A DNA stretch of 64,000 bases from contig VXYL01000016.1 of the NCBI GenBank assembly GCA_009846005.1, forward strand, positions 194,131 through 258,130. Direction: 5' to 3'. Below are positions 1 to 8,755 of the stretch, piece after piece. Each line of letters opens with the position of its first letter. The stretch's first letter is position 1. The DNA comes from Gammaproteobacteria bacterium. GTDB lineage: Bacteria > Pseudomonadota > Gammaproteobacteria > Pseudomonadales > Azotimanducaceae. The notes beneath the pieces are model-generated. The model worked only from the letters and a program-made list of their open reading frames with translations, had not been told where the DNA came from and made no database searches. The translations under genes were made by a program, and so were the position numbers.

Positions 1-2796
1 GTTTACATTCAGCGCGCGTGCGTAGAACACCCGCGACTGCTCGTCAAAGCCCGTCGTTTCGAAGATCTCCGCCTTGGTCCGATCAATATCGATCATCCCC
101 GTGATGTCGTCGATCATCTCGAAGGCCCGCTCGGCCGCCGGCAGGTCCCCCTTTGCCAATAGCGCGGTGCCGACATCGATATACACGTCCGGGGGCAAAT
201 GCTGGCGCAGTCCTACTAGGCGCCGCCCATACTTAAGCTTCCGGTCGATGTCTCCGATGCCGGTGCTGAAACCACCGAAGCCGGCGTTCGGCGTGGCCAT
301 GGTCACCAGCTCCCGAAGCACCGCGGGGCGGCGAAGGCCCGCTTCGGGCAACGAGTTCTCCAAGGCCAGGAACGAAGCTTCGGTGTCGCGCTTCTCTCGG
401 GCGATATCGGCCAGCAGCTCGTACAGATAGAACTTGCCTGCGCGACCGGCAATGCGCTCCAGGATCACCCGGCGGGTCCATTCCAGCGTGTCCCGCGTTT
501 CCGGGTCCGGTGCCCGGGAAAAGGCCCTCGAGCTGACCAGGTTGAGAATGCCGTCCACCGCCACCACGAAGTCGTTGTCCTCGACGGCGTTCTCGGCGAA
601 GAACTTAAGAATCGCCAATGCCTCCGCCGCCCGTCCGTCGTCGGCCATCGCCTCGGCCAGTAGCAGCAGGTTGTCGCTGTGTTCCGGCACCTCCACCAAC
701 GCCCGGCGATACGCCGCCACCGCCTGATCCAGAAACCCTGCCATCGAGAAGATGCCGGCCTCGAACTCGCCGGTGACCGCGCCGGCGTCGAACTGTCTGA
801 GCTCGCCGATCCAGCGCTGGATTTCCTCGAAGCGTTCGTCCGAATTGACCGCCAGATCAAGAGTTAGCAGATTGATGATGATGCGCTTGATGTGATCGAC
901 GCGGTTGGCCGGATCGATCTCGTAGAGCCTGCGCAGGGCCCCGTCGTGCGCCGGATAGTCCTTGACGAGCATATGGACATGCGCGAGCAGTTGTTGGTGG
1001 TCGACCTCGTCCTCGCCGAGCGACTCTGCATACTCGTCGATGATCTCGGTGGCTGAGAACTGGTCGCCGGCCTCGGTGTAGATCCGCACCAGGAGGTTCA
1101 TGTGGTTGCGGGTCGCCGTTCCCGACATCAACATCTCTTCGAGATCCACCGCCAGGTCGCCCATGGCGCCCAGTTCGGCGGCCAGGGGCAGCATTTGGCT
1201 CTCGGCGAGACTGCGCCGCGCCGGACTCTCCATGCCCACCCAGATGTCGCGCCACGCCGTCAGCGCGTCCCGCCTGCGGTCCACTAGGGTATACAGCCAC
1301 GCCAGGCGCACTTGATCGTCGAACCCCAGTCCGCCGCGTACGTCCCGTAAGGCCTCGAATACCCGTACCGCTTCCCCCGGTCGGCTCAAGCGCTCGTACG
1401 CATCCGCCAGCTCGACGCGCTCGGCGGCATCGGCAGGCAAGAACGCTTCCAGCCGAACCAAGGCTTCCAGCGCCCTCGGGTCCTCGCCCCGGTCCAACCA
1501 CGTCTCGAACAGAAACAACAGCGCACCGACGTCGGGACCGTGGGTTTTGATGTGGCGTTCGATCATCGCCACACCCTCCTCCACGAAACCCATGGATCGC
1601 ATCAGCCGCGCGCCTTCGACCAGAACTCCCGCACGTTCCCCGCTGCGTGCCTCCAACGTCTCCCACACGGCCTGCGCAGCGTCGTCTTCCCCCATGTGGA
1701 GATGGTGCGCCGCCAAGGCGTCATACCACCGTACTTCGGCTGGTTCTGCAGCCATCAGCCGGCGATACTCCCAAACCATGGCATCGGTGTCGCCGACGGC
1801 TTCGAACAGGGCGACCAGCCGATTCCGCTCGGCAAGGTCGGTATCCGTTCCCAGTTCCTCATACAGCGCAATGGCTTGGTGATACTTCTCGGTCTCGATC
1901 AGGGCATCCACCCTGAGGCGCAGCAGGTCCGGGTCGTCGGATTCGCGCGCGGCTAGATTCTCGACTAATCGATCCAACTCACCGGCAGAACGGTACGACT
2001 CCGCCAACAGGCCGAGGGCGTATAGGCGATCGGTGCGCGCCGGGGCGGCGGCGTAGCCCAGCCACGCCTGTTCCCGGGCCAGTTCATGCGATCCGGCCTG
2101 AAGTGCCCACTCGGACAAGCGCACATGCTGCGGGTACGGTTTGCCGGCCGCCTCAAGCGGTTGATACAGCACGACCGCGCGGTCCGGGCGCCCCATCAGC
2201 GCCAGCACCTGGGCGGCCTGGTTGCGGAAGAGGGGTTCGCGTTCCCGAGCCAGTTCCTCCAACGCCGCAACGTTGCGCGAACTCATGGCCATCATCGCAA
2301 GGCGCACCCGGATCAGCCATTGCTCGTCGCCCGGGCCAGTGGCCTCGGCGGCGCGTTGATACCAGTCTCGGGCCTTCTCCTCCTCGCCGCCCGCGTCCAG
2401 GAGACGCGCCTTCAGCAACAAGGCATCTGCCGTCGACGAACTCTCAAGCGCCTCGTCGACCGAGACCACCGCGGCTTCGGCCGCGCCGTCGCGCCACATG
2501 AAGTGCGCAATCGCCAGGTGGCAGGCCGCCCGGACTTCGGGGCCCAGCCCTGTGCGGCGCGAATAGGCGCGCAAGCGGTTGACAGTGCGGTCGATGCCGG
2601 TGCCGCCGACCACCGCCTCGCGGTAGACCGCATCGACCTTGTCCACGTCGTAGCGCGCCGTCGTCCCCAGGGAAGCGACGAGCTCGGCCAAGGCCGTGGC
2701 CCCGGTGGCCGGCGACGGCGACACGAAGAGCACGGCCAACGACAACGTCAGCGCGAATCCATGGGGATAGGCAACCCCAACGCTTGCCGAGGGCAT
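1..2796 (-). CDS. Exported TPR-repeat protein, very large, 3' end beyond the window
   Basis: One minus-strand frame stays open from the ATG at 2796 to the window edge, giving at least 932 codons with no stop seen. The N-terminus has a hydrophobic signal-like stretch (FALTLSLAVLFV, about residues 14-25). The rest is a chain of helical, Ala/Leu/Glu-rich segments such as ADALLLKARLLDAGGEEEKA, typical of TPR or TPR-like solenoids. GAGAAGG lies 6 bases before the ATG and supports this start. A second in-frame ATG at 2892 would add 32 Arg-rich residues. The gene follows the TonB receptor by about 100 bases on the same strand, so it is probably co-transcribed and may serve the same uptake system; that role is inference. 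No catalytic motif was recognised. Confidence 0.75.
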   Translation of the reverse strand, partial: MPSASVGVAYPHGFALTLSLAVLFVSPSPATGATALAELVASLGTTARYDVDKVDAVYREAVVGGTGIDRTVNRLRAYSRRTGLGPEVRAACHLAIAHFMWRDGAAEAAVVSVDEALESSSTADALLLKARLLDAGGEEEKARDWYQRAAEATGPGDEQWLIRVRLAMMAMSSRNVAALEELAREREPLFRNQAAQVLALMGRPDRAVVLYQPLEAAGKPYPQHVRLSEWALQAGSHELAREQAWLGYAAAPARTDRLYALGLLAESYRSAGELDRLVENLAARESDDPDLLRLRVDALIETEKYHQAIALYEELGTDTDLAERNRLVALFEAVGDTDAMVWEYRRLMAAEPAEVRWYDALAAHHLHMGEDDAAQAVWETLEARSGERAGVLVEGARLMRSMGFVEEGVAMIERHIKTHGPDVGALLFLFETWLDRGEDPRALEALVRLEAFLPADAAERVELADAYERLSRPGEAVRVFEALRDVRGGLGFDDQVRLAWLYTLVDRRRDALTAWRDIWVGMESPARRSLAESQMLPLAAELGAMGDLAVDLEEMLMSGTATRNHMNLLVRIYTEAGDQFSATEIIDEYAESLGEDEVDHQQLLAHVHMLVKDYPAHDGALRRLYEIDPANRVDHIKRIIINLLTLDLAVNSDERFEEIQRWIGELRQFDAGAVTGEFEAGIFSMAGFLDQAVAAYRRALVEVPEHSDNLLLLAEAMADDGRAAEALAILKFFAENAVEDNDFVVAVDGILNLVSSRAFSRAPDPETRDTLEWTRRVILERIAGRAGKFYLYELLADIAREKRDTEASFLALENSLPEAGLRRPAVLRELVTMATPNAGFGGFSTGIGDIDRKLKYGRRLVGLRQHLPPDVYIDVGTALLAKGDLPAAERAFEMIDDITGMIDIDRTKAEIFETTGFDEQSRVFYARALNVN

Positions 2797-2900
2797 CCGG
2801 CGCCTTCTCACAAGGCCGAGGGTTCGTCGAACGAAAGTGGGCGTGGGGCGCGCGCGCTGCTGGCCGGCGACGCCCCACGCCAGGGGACCCATGAAGGCAG

Positions 2901-5900
2901 CTAGTCCTGCATCGCCCAGGTCAGCTCCAGATAAAGAACCCGGCTGCGGGCGTCCCAGCGCGTCGGGTCGTAACCGAGGATTCCGCTGAACGACCACGGA
3001 CTCGGCGATTCCCGCTTGAACAGGTTGCGCCCGCCGGCGCGCACACGAAGCCCGTTGTCGAACCAGTAGCTAGCCGAACCATCCACCGTCGTCAGCGAAG
3101 TGGCGTCGAAGGCGGGAAGCTGCTGGAACGAAGTCAGGCAGCGTCCCACGACGTTGTTGCAACTTCCCGGCCTATCGTTCGTGTAGCCGGGCCGGTAGTA
3201 GACAAAGAGGTCGGCGGTGAGGCGCTGCCTCTGCCAGGTCAGCTGACCGGTCAGCCGATACCGGTCACTGCCGTGCTGTGTGCCCAACCGGTTCAACGGC
3301 TCGGCGTCTTCGGTCAACTGGAAATACTCTTCGAGGAATCTCGAATAGGTCAGGCGGGGCGTGAACCTGCCGAAGCTCGTATCGAAGGAGTACTGAACGG
3401 ACGTCTCGAGATACTCGCTGACCTTCACCGCCAGGTTGACCAGCCCTCGGGTAGCACTGATGGGATATCCGTTCTCGTCACGCTGGATGACTTTCTCATT
3501 CCCGGCAATTAATTCCGGGTGGATACCCGTGAAGTTGGAAGCGTCGGCGATCTTGTCCGTGAAGTCAGTCTGCGACCAATCCACCCGCCAGCGCAGACCG
3601 GGGATCGACTCGGGCCGCCAGTCTAAACCCAGGGAAAGCTTGTCCGCATATTCGGACCTGATTTCCGGATCGTATGGCGCGTCAATAAGCGGTAGCGAGA
3701 CTAACACGAAAGCACCGTCTCCTCTGTCCGGATGGAGATAGTCCTGGAACAAGAGGTTAAAGTCGCGCATTCTGATGTCTTCGACACTGAATTGCTGCGA
3801 AAACAGCGGCGGATGAAACGACTCCGTCCACGCCACCCGGATCGACAGCGAATCGAGTGGCTTGTATAGAAGGCCAATCCGCGGCGTGGTGTCCTTCTTT
3901 TCGATGTCGAGAATGCTGGCCGTGCCTTGCAGGGTGTCGTACTCGGGTCCCCAGGCGTCGACCCATCCCACGCCCGGCCGCCATGCTCGATAGGCGTTCG
4001 GTGCGAATCCGCCTGGTATGCGTTGTACCCCGCCCTGCGGCCCATTGAAGGTATGCGTGTCGCGCCGGGCCTGCACGCTCAAGTACAGCTCTCGGGCACC
4101 CGGGCGGGCATTCTTCTCTCCGACGAGAGGAAAGCCCAGTTCCATGAACTCCGCCCGTAGCCCGGATTCGGGCTCGGATACAGCATAGGCATCCGCCCAG
4201 TAGTCCAATACGTCCCTGCCTCGGTCGGCAAACCAACTCCAGTTGCGCCCAATCTTCCTTGTGCGGTCCTCGAAACCCACGACATAGTTGATGGGTCCGC
4301 CCCAGATCTCCAGCACGCTGCCGCGCAGCACCGCCTCCATAGTGGTGCTTACCGTGCGGCCCCCGAAGTCGAAGGTGGGCACAAGGAACGACGAAAAATC
4401 GGCATTCTGCGCCGAGCCGTCACCAAACGGATTGAATGCGACGTTGGGATCGGGACTCGACAGGATCCGATAGAACTCGGCAGCAGTGGGTTCATCCTCG
4501 GTTCGGTGGTACCGGGCGCGCCACGATACCGATTCGTGCTCGGATTCGGAGCGCGTCACACTCACCTCCAACTCGTGGCTGCCGCCGAACCGCCAGACGG
4601 CGCCGAGGTTGACCGTCTGCATGGTGTGAACCGATTCGTCGTTGGCGGTCGGAAACTGGCCCGACTCCACTTCGCGAAACGGCGCATAGGTTACCGCCAG
4701 GTCGTATCCGAACGGGTTGTAGGCATTGTCGGCCCCAATGATGTAGTCGTCCGCAAAGGTTCTTTCCTCCACGTAGGCATCGTGTTCGGAAAAGAGCACT
4801 TCTGCATGGATCATCAGGTTCTCGCCGAGATATTGCTCGGCGCGCAGGTTCAGGCCCAGGCTCTCGGAAACCCACCCGTTTTGGGGCGGCACGTAGTCGA
4901 ACGGCGCAAGTTCCTCCGTGAAGTCGTCCACTGTCGCCCCGACGCCGCTGTGTCCCGGCGGCAGCTGCAGGCTTGGGGCGTCAAATGCGCATCTCGGCAG
5001 GACCAGCCAATACGTGGCAAAGAACCCCGCACGCTGCTGGCATACGATACCGGGCTGCGTGGTCGCACCACGCCTGTCGTACTCCGGTCCCAATAGATCG
5101 CGATAGTCCATGCTGGTCCAGATCTTGCGGTTGTTGACCGGCTCCGACTCATCGCGCGAAAGATCCGCTGTCACGCTGCCGCTGTCCCACGCGTAGCCGC
5201 CGCGCGCGCTCATCACCCTTCGATCCGCGTCGGTGGCGCTCATCTCCTGGCGAAGTGTCACCTCCAGGCCGGCAAAGCGCTTCTTGGTGATGAAATTGAT
5301 GACGCCGCCGATGGCGTCGGAACCATAGATCGCGGACGCGGAACCCAAGTCGATGTCGACACGCTCGATCGCCGAGAGCGGAATGTTCACCAGGTTTACG
5401 GCGTTGTACTCCGAGCCGCCCCGACCGGAGACGCGCCGTCCGTTGACGAGGACCAGCGAGTTCTCCGAACCGAGGGCGCGCAGGTTCGCGAACGACACGC
5501 CAATCCCCATTCCATCGCCGGTGCTTACTTCTCGATCCACGTCGACGGGTTGCGCGGAAAAGTGCCGGCTGCTCTGGGACGTGTTCGAGGCATAGGTCCA
5601 AGGCATCTGGCGAAACAGTTCCTCCATGGTGGAAATGCCACGCCGCGCCATGTCCTCGGCGGTTATGCTGATGACATTGGCCGTGGGATCGCCCCCTTTC
5701 AACCGCGAACCGGTGACCCGTTGCGCCTCCAATTCGACGGGCTCTTCCTCTTCTTCCTCGGCCTCTTCGACTTCGGCGTTCGCGTCGCCGCCGCCATGTT
5801 CGTCGGCGGACTCCTGTGCCCGGCGCACCACGACCGTATTCTCCGCGGCGAACTCGTACGAAAGTCCGGTGCCGCTCAACAGGGTCGACAATGCCTCATC

Positions 5901-6140
5901 GAACCGGTACTCGCCCTGGAGCCCTTCGACGAGGATTTCCCTGCCATTCCCTTCCGCCAGCATGATCTGCACGCCGGAGGATCGCCCCAGCTTCATCAAT
6001 GCCGAACCCGCCTCCTGCGGCTCGATATTCAGGTTGAGCACCTTGTCGGACTTGGCAGAAACACCGGTCGCCGCAAGCACCAGAACAACCGACAACAGGA
6101 CGGGCAGCTGCACACTCGCATGCCGAATTCCTTTGTTCAT
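2901..6140 (-). CDS. TonB-dependent outer-membrane receptor with N-terminal STN signalling domain
   Basis: The 1079-residue protein begins with a signal peptide (residues 1-29). An STN (secretin/TonB short N-terminal) domain follows at about 34-108. Next come an acidic linker (VEEAEEEEEEPVELEAQ), a TonB-box/plug region from about 140 to 290 (RVTGSRL, then YGSDAIGGVINFITKKRF) and a long C-terminal beta-barrel. Receptors with an STN domain usually signal through a FecR/ECF-sigma pair, and that pair lies directly upstream (FecR ends 28 bases before this start). The ribosome site GGAGGGAGGA precedes the ATG. The barrel probably imports a bulky substrate such as a siderophore, peptide or glycan; the substrate cannot be read from sequence. 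Energy would come from the divergent ExbB/ExbD/TonB operon at 8.6-12.2 kb. Confidence 0.93.
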   Translation of the reverse strand: MNKGIRHASVQLPVLLSVVLVLAATGVSAKSDKVLNLNIEPQEAGSALMKLGRSSGVQIMLAEGNGREILVEGLQGEYRFDEALSTLLSGTGLSYEFAAENTVVVRRAQESADEHGGGDANAEVEEAEEEEEEPVELEAQRVTGSRLKGGDPTANVISITAEDMARRGISTMEELFRQMPWTYASNTSQSSRHFSAQPVDVDREVSTGDGMGIGVSFANLRALGSENSLVLVNGRRVSGRGGSEYNAVNLVNIPLSAIERVDIDLGSASAIYGSDAIGGVINFITKKRFAGLEVTLRQEMSATDADRRVMSARGGYAWDSGSVTADLSRDESEPVNNRKIWTSMDYRDLLGPEYDRRGATTQPGIVCQQRAGFFATYWLVLPRCAFDAPSLQLPPGHSGVGATVDDFTEELAPFDYVPPQNGWVSESLGLNLRAEQYLGENLMIHAEVLFSEHDAYVEERTFADDYIIGADNAYNPFGYDLAVTYAPFREVESGQFPTANDESVHTMQTVNLGAVWRFGGSHELEVSVTRSESEHESVSWRARYHRTEDEPTAAEFYRILSSPDPNVAFNPFGDGSAQNADFSSFLVPTFDFGGRTVSTTMEAVLRGSVLEIWGGPINYVVGFEDRTRKIGRNWSWFADRGRDVLDYWADAYAVSEPESGLRAEFMELGFPLVGEKNARPGARELYLSVQARRDTHTFNGPQGGVQRIPGGFAPNAYRAWRPGVGWVDAWGPEYDTLQGTASILDIEKKDTTPRIGLLYKPLDSLSIRVAWTESFHPPLFSQQFSVEDIRMRDFNLLFQDYLHPDRGDGAFVLVSLPLIDAPYDPEIRSEYADKLSLGLDWRPESIPGLRWRVDWSQTDFTDKIADASNFTGIHPELIAGNEKVIQRDENGYPISATRGLVNLAVKVSEYLETSVQYSFDTSFGRFTPRLTYSRFLEEYFQLTEDAEPLNRLGTQHGSDRYRLTGQLTWQRQRLTADLFVYYRPGYTNDRPGSCNNVVGRCLTSFQQLPAFDATSLTTVDGSASYWFDNGLRVRAGGRNLFKRESPSPWSFSGILGYDPTRWDARSRVLYLELTWAMQD

Positions 6141-6168
6141 AGTCCTCCCTCCAGGGTTGTGTTCTTAT

Positions 6169-7161
6169 TCAGTCTCCGGTCGAACCGGTAATCACGGTCC
6201 GGTCGTAGTGACGCGTGATTTCAATCGGCAGCAGCCCTTCCAAGCCGTCAAGCGCGGCATCGATCTCATGGATGTTCACGATGATGTAGACGCTCAGATC
6301 CATGACCGTCGTGTCTTCAATCAGGATTTTCTTGCGGGTGTAGCGATTCAGCTCCTGGACAACCTGGTACAGGGGCTCGCGGGAAAAGCTGACCATCCCG
6401 TTGCGCCAGCCTGCGTAGCGATCCATGGACTCCGGCTGAAACGCATTCAGCAGGTTGCGTTGGACATCGAACTCGCCAACCCAACCGGCCTCTAGGCGGT
6501 GCTGCGCCGCTCCATCCGCAAATTCGCCGATGGCAACGGCACCCTCGATCACCGCCACCTGGTAGTGCTGCGGATCCTTGCGGACGTTGAATTCGGTCCC
6601 GACGGCGGTGACGGACCGCAAGCCCAGGTCGACCGTAAACGGCCGAGCCGGATCTTCCGCCACCTCGAAATAGGCCTCGCCGCGCTCCAGGAGGATCCGG
6701 CGCATCGGCCCGCTGTAGTCGACGACCAACTGGCCGGCGGTATTGAGCGTGACCACGCTGCCGTCGTCGAGTTCGATGGTCCGCTGCTCGCCGACGCGGG
6801 TGAAGTGTTTTTGCAGGTGGCCGTCGTCCGGGGCGCGCGAAATCGAGAAAACGGTCAGGGTCGCGCTGACGGCGAGGAGCAACCCGGCGGCCATGCCCAG
6901 CGCTACGCGCACTATCGAACGGCGCTTGTGGAGCAGGCGCTGGTAGTCCCGGATGACCTCTTCAACCGCGGGATCCCCGTCGAGACCCTCGATCGAATCG
7001 AACACCGCCAACAGCCCGTCCAGATCGTCCCGGTACTTCGGATCGCCCGTCGCCCGGGCTTGGATCGCCGCCGCCTCCGGTTCCGACAGCTGATCGGACC
7101 ATAGGCGATGCAAGGCATGCTCGGCCCCGCCGTTCATGATCTCCTGGAGGTTCTTCAGCAC
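6169..7161 (-). CDS. FecR-family anti-sigma factor / signal transducer
   Basis: This 330-residue single-pass inner-membrane protein has a cytoplasmic N-terminal region (about 1-80) that would hold the ECF sigma factor. One membrane segment lies near residues 82-105 (VALGMAAGLLLAVSATLTVF). A periplasmic FecR domain follows at about 118-215 (GEQRTIELDDGSVVTLNTAG, RRILLERGEAYFEVAEDPAR). The C-terminal region resembles DUF4974 (NRYTRKKILIED, residues 265-330), which normally contacts the receptor STN domain. The start overlaps the sigma-factor end by 7 bases, so the two are translationally coupled. Together with the downstream STN receptor this makes a standard cell-surface signalling trio. Confidence 0.93.
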   Translation of the reverse strand: MLKNLQEIMNGGAEHALHRLWSDQLSEPEAAAIQARATGDPKYRDDLDGLLAVFDSIEGLDGDPAVEEVIRDYQRLLHKRRSIVRVALGMAAGLLLAVSATLTVFSISRAPDDGHLQKHFTRVGEQRTIELDDGSVVTLNTAGQLVVDYSGPMRRILLERGEAYFEVAEDPARPFTVDLGLRSVTAVGTEFNVRKDPQHYQVAVIEGAVAIGEFADGAAQHRLEAGWVGEFDVQRNLLNAFQPESMDRYAGWRNGMVSFSREPLYQVVQELNRYTRKKILIEDTTVMDLSVYIIVNIHEIDAALDGLEGLLPIEITRHYDRTVITGSTGD

Positions 7162-7745
7162 GACCGTTCGCCCGCCGCCTCGATCTTGCGTCGCGCCTTG
7201 CGTAGCCGCCGAAGCGCACGCACCAGGTAGTTGTCGACTTGCTTCACCTGGACCCCCATATGCAGGGCGATGTCCTCGTAGCTCATGTTGCGCATGCGCT
7301 GGAGCAAGAGCGCGACCCGCCAGTTCAGGGGCATGTCCAGGATGACGGCCTTGATTGCTTCGAGTTCCAGCTGCGCGGCGACGATCCGCTCCGGCGAGAG
7401 CTCATCGGCGTGGCCTTGGTCGTCGTTCCGAACCGCATCCGCATGGGCGTTGCGCACCTGCTCCTTGCGCCAGCGGTCCACCATTAGGCCGTTGGCCATG
7501 GTCAGCAGATAGGAACGGCTGCTGCCGGTCGAATCGGCCATCTTCTCTTCTAGGCGGTGGGCGCCCATGAGCCGGGTAAAGAGTTCCTGCAGCAGATCCT
7601 CGATCTCGTCCGGCGCAACCGACCGCCCCCGCAGGAACAGGCGCAGAGCCTCGGCATGCCGCTCGAACAACGCCTGGACAACACGCTTTCGGTCCGACCG
7701 CTGGGCCGAGGCTAGGTCGATGATGTTGTCCTTGCGTGGGTTCAA
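7155..7745 (-). CDS. ECF-type RNA polymerase sigma-70 factor (FecI-like)
   Basis: The protein has 196 residues, a normal ECF size. The sigma-2 region is at about 28-105 (DEIEDLLQELFTRLMG and YLLTMANGLMVDRWRKEQ). The sigma-4 helix-turn-helix is at about 125-185 (MPLNWRVALLLQRMRNMSYE, then DIALHMGVQVKQVDNYLVRA). The only start in reach is TTG at 7745; no ATG or GTG lies before the sigma-2 core. It is the first gene of the sigma-FecR-receptor unit and is divergent from the DUF3450/ExbB/TonB operon, with about 80 bases between. It most likely drives the receptor gene when FecR relays ligand binding. Confidence 0.93.
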   Translation of the reverse strand: MNPRKDNIIDLASAQRSDRKRVVQALFERHAEALRLFLRGRSVAPDEIEDLLQELFTRLMGAHRLEEKMADSTGSSRSYLLTMANGLMVDRWRKEQVRNAHADAVRNDDQGHADELSPERIVAAQLELEAIKAVILDMPLNWRVALLLQRMRNMSYEDIALHMGVQVKQVDNYLVRALRRLRKARRKIEAAGERSC

Positions 7746-7826
7746 CGAACTCGCAAACCCGATGCCTGTTGAGGAGTTATCGTTCGGTGCGCTCGTTTTC
7801 CTTCCCTAGCATGGCCGGATCGCGCA

Positions 7827-8648
7827 GTGCTATGGTTTTTGGGTCCAAACAACGCTTGTGTGGGGCTCGTGGATCGATCCACTTCCGCACGGAGGCTCGT
7901 TGCGGTCGCCTTCAGCCTGCTGGCGTGCGTCGGTGCCACGGCGGCGGACGAGCGTGTCGATGAGATCCTCGATGTGCAAAAGGACGCCACGGCGGCGGAG
8001 CGGAAGACCCAAGTCGAGATAGACGAGCTGGCCGACGAGACGCTCGAAGCCGTCGGCGAGTATCGCCTGCGGTTGCACGAACTCGACGGGACTCGACGCT
8101 ACAACGACAATCTGGAACGCACGATCGCCGATCAGGACCGCGAGAAGGCGTCTCTTTCCCGGCAGATCGACGACTTCGGCGATCTTGAACGGGGCATCGT
8201 CCCGCTGCTGATGGACATGGTGGACGACCTCGAGCGGTTCGTCGCACTCGACATGCCTTTCCGCTTGGACGAGCGGCGTGCCAGCACGAAGCGGTTGCGC
8301 GAGCTCATGGACCGCGCCGACGTCACCATTGCGGAGAAATACCGCCAGGTCATGGCCTCCTATCAGGACGAGGTCGCGATCGGCCGCAACATCGAGTCGT
8401 ACTCCGGGAAACTCGAGATCGCGGGCGCGACTCGCACGGTCGACTTCCTCCGCGTCGGCCGGGTGCTGCTCGCCTATCAGACGCTAGACCGCGAAGAAAC
8501 GGGGTATTGGGACACGAGGACGCGGCAATGGCGCAGTCTCGATAGTGGCTACCGGCGCCCGGTCACACTGGGAATACGCATAGCTCGGGGCCTCGCTCCG
8601 CCGGACATTCTCGCCTTGCCCATCGCCGCACCGCAGGAAGGCGAATGA
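7827..8648 (+). CDS. DUF3450 periplasmic coiled-coil protein of a TonB energising operon
   Basis: This protein of up to 273 residues matches DUF3450. A signal peptide (RRLVAVAFSLLACVGATAA) is followed by a long coiled coil (about 55-135, EIDELADETLEAVGEYRLRL). A conserved C-terminal part contains LRVGRVLLAYQTLDREETGY. GTG at 7827 is the most upstream start; TTG 7839, GTG 7860 and GTG 7869 are alternatives, and 7869 gives the neatest signal peptide. DUF3450 genes are known to sit at the head of ExbB-ExbB-ExbD-ExbD-TonB-TPR operons, and that order follows here. The molecular role of DUF3450 is not established; a periplasmic scaffold for the proton channel is plausible. The stop overlaps an ATG (ATGA) of the next reading frame. 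Confidence 0.9.
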   Translation: MLWFLGPNNACVGLVDRSTSARRLVAVAFSLLACVGATAADERVDEILDVQKDATAAERKTQVEIDELADETLEAVGEYRLRLHELDGTRRYNDNLERTIADQDREKASLSRQIDDFGDLERGIVPLLMDMVDDLERFVALDMPFRLDERRASTKRLRELMDRADVTIAEKYRQVMASYQDEVAIGRNIESYSGKLEIAGATRTVDFLRVGRVLLAYQTLDREETGYWDTRTRQWRSLDSGYRRPVTLGIRIARGLAPPDILALPIAAPQEGE

Positions 8649-8659
8649 ACAACACAACC

Positions 8660-8720
8660 GTAGGGGACGGGCTTGTCCCGTCCCGCTATGGGACGGGCGA
8701 CGACAAGCGTCGCCCCTACG
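8660..8720. repeat. REPIN: two inverted GTAG-hairpin units inside the TonB operon (locus R1)
   Basis: Unit 1 (8660-8686) is CGTAG, stem GGGACGGG, loop CTTGT, stem CCCGTCCC. Unit 2 (8695-8720, inverted) is GGGCGACG, loop ACAAG, CGTCGCCC, CTACG. The pair lies between the DUF3450 stop and the long ExbB paralogue start. It keeps the downstream reading frame open (encoded peptide VGDGLVPSR and KRRPYG). Confidence 0.93.
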
Positions 8721-8755
8721 GAAGCATGCAGTTCATCCGCTTGCGAATTTGTACT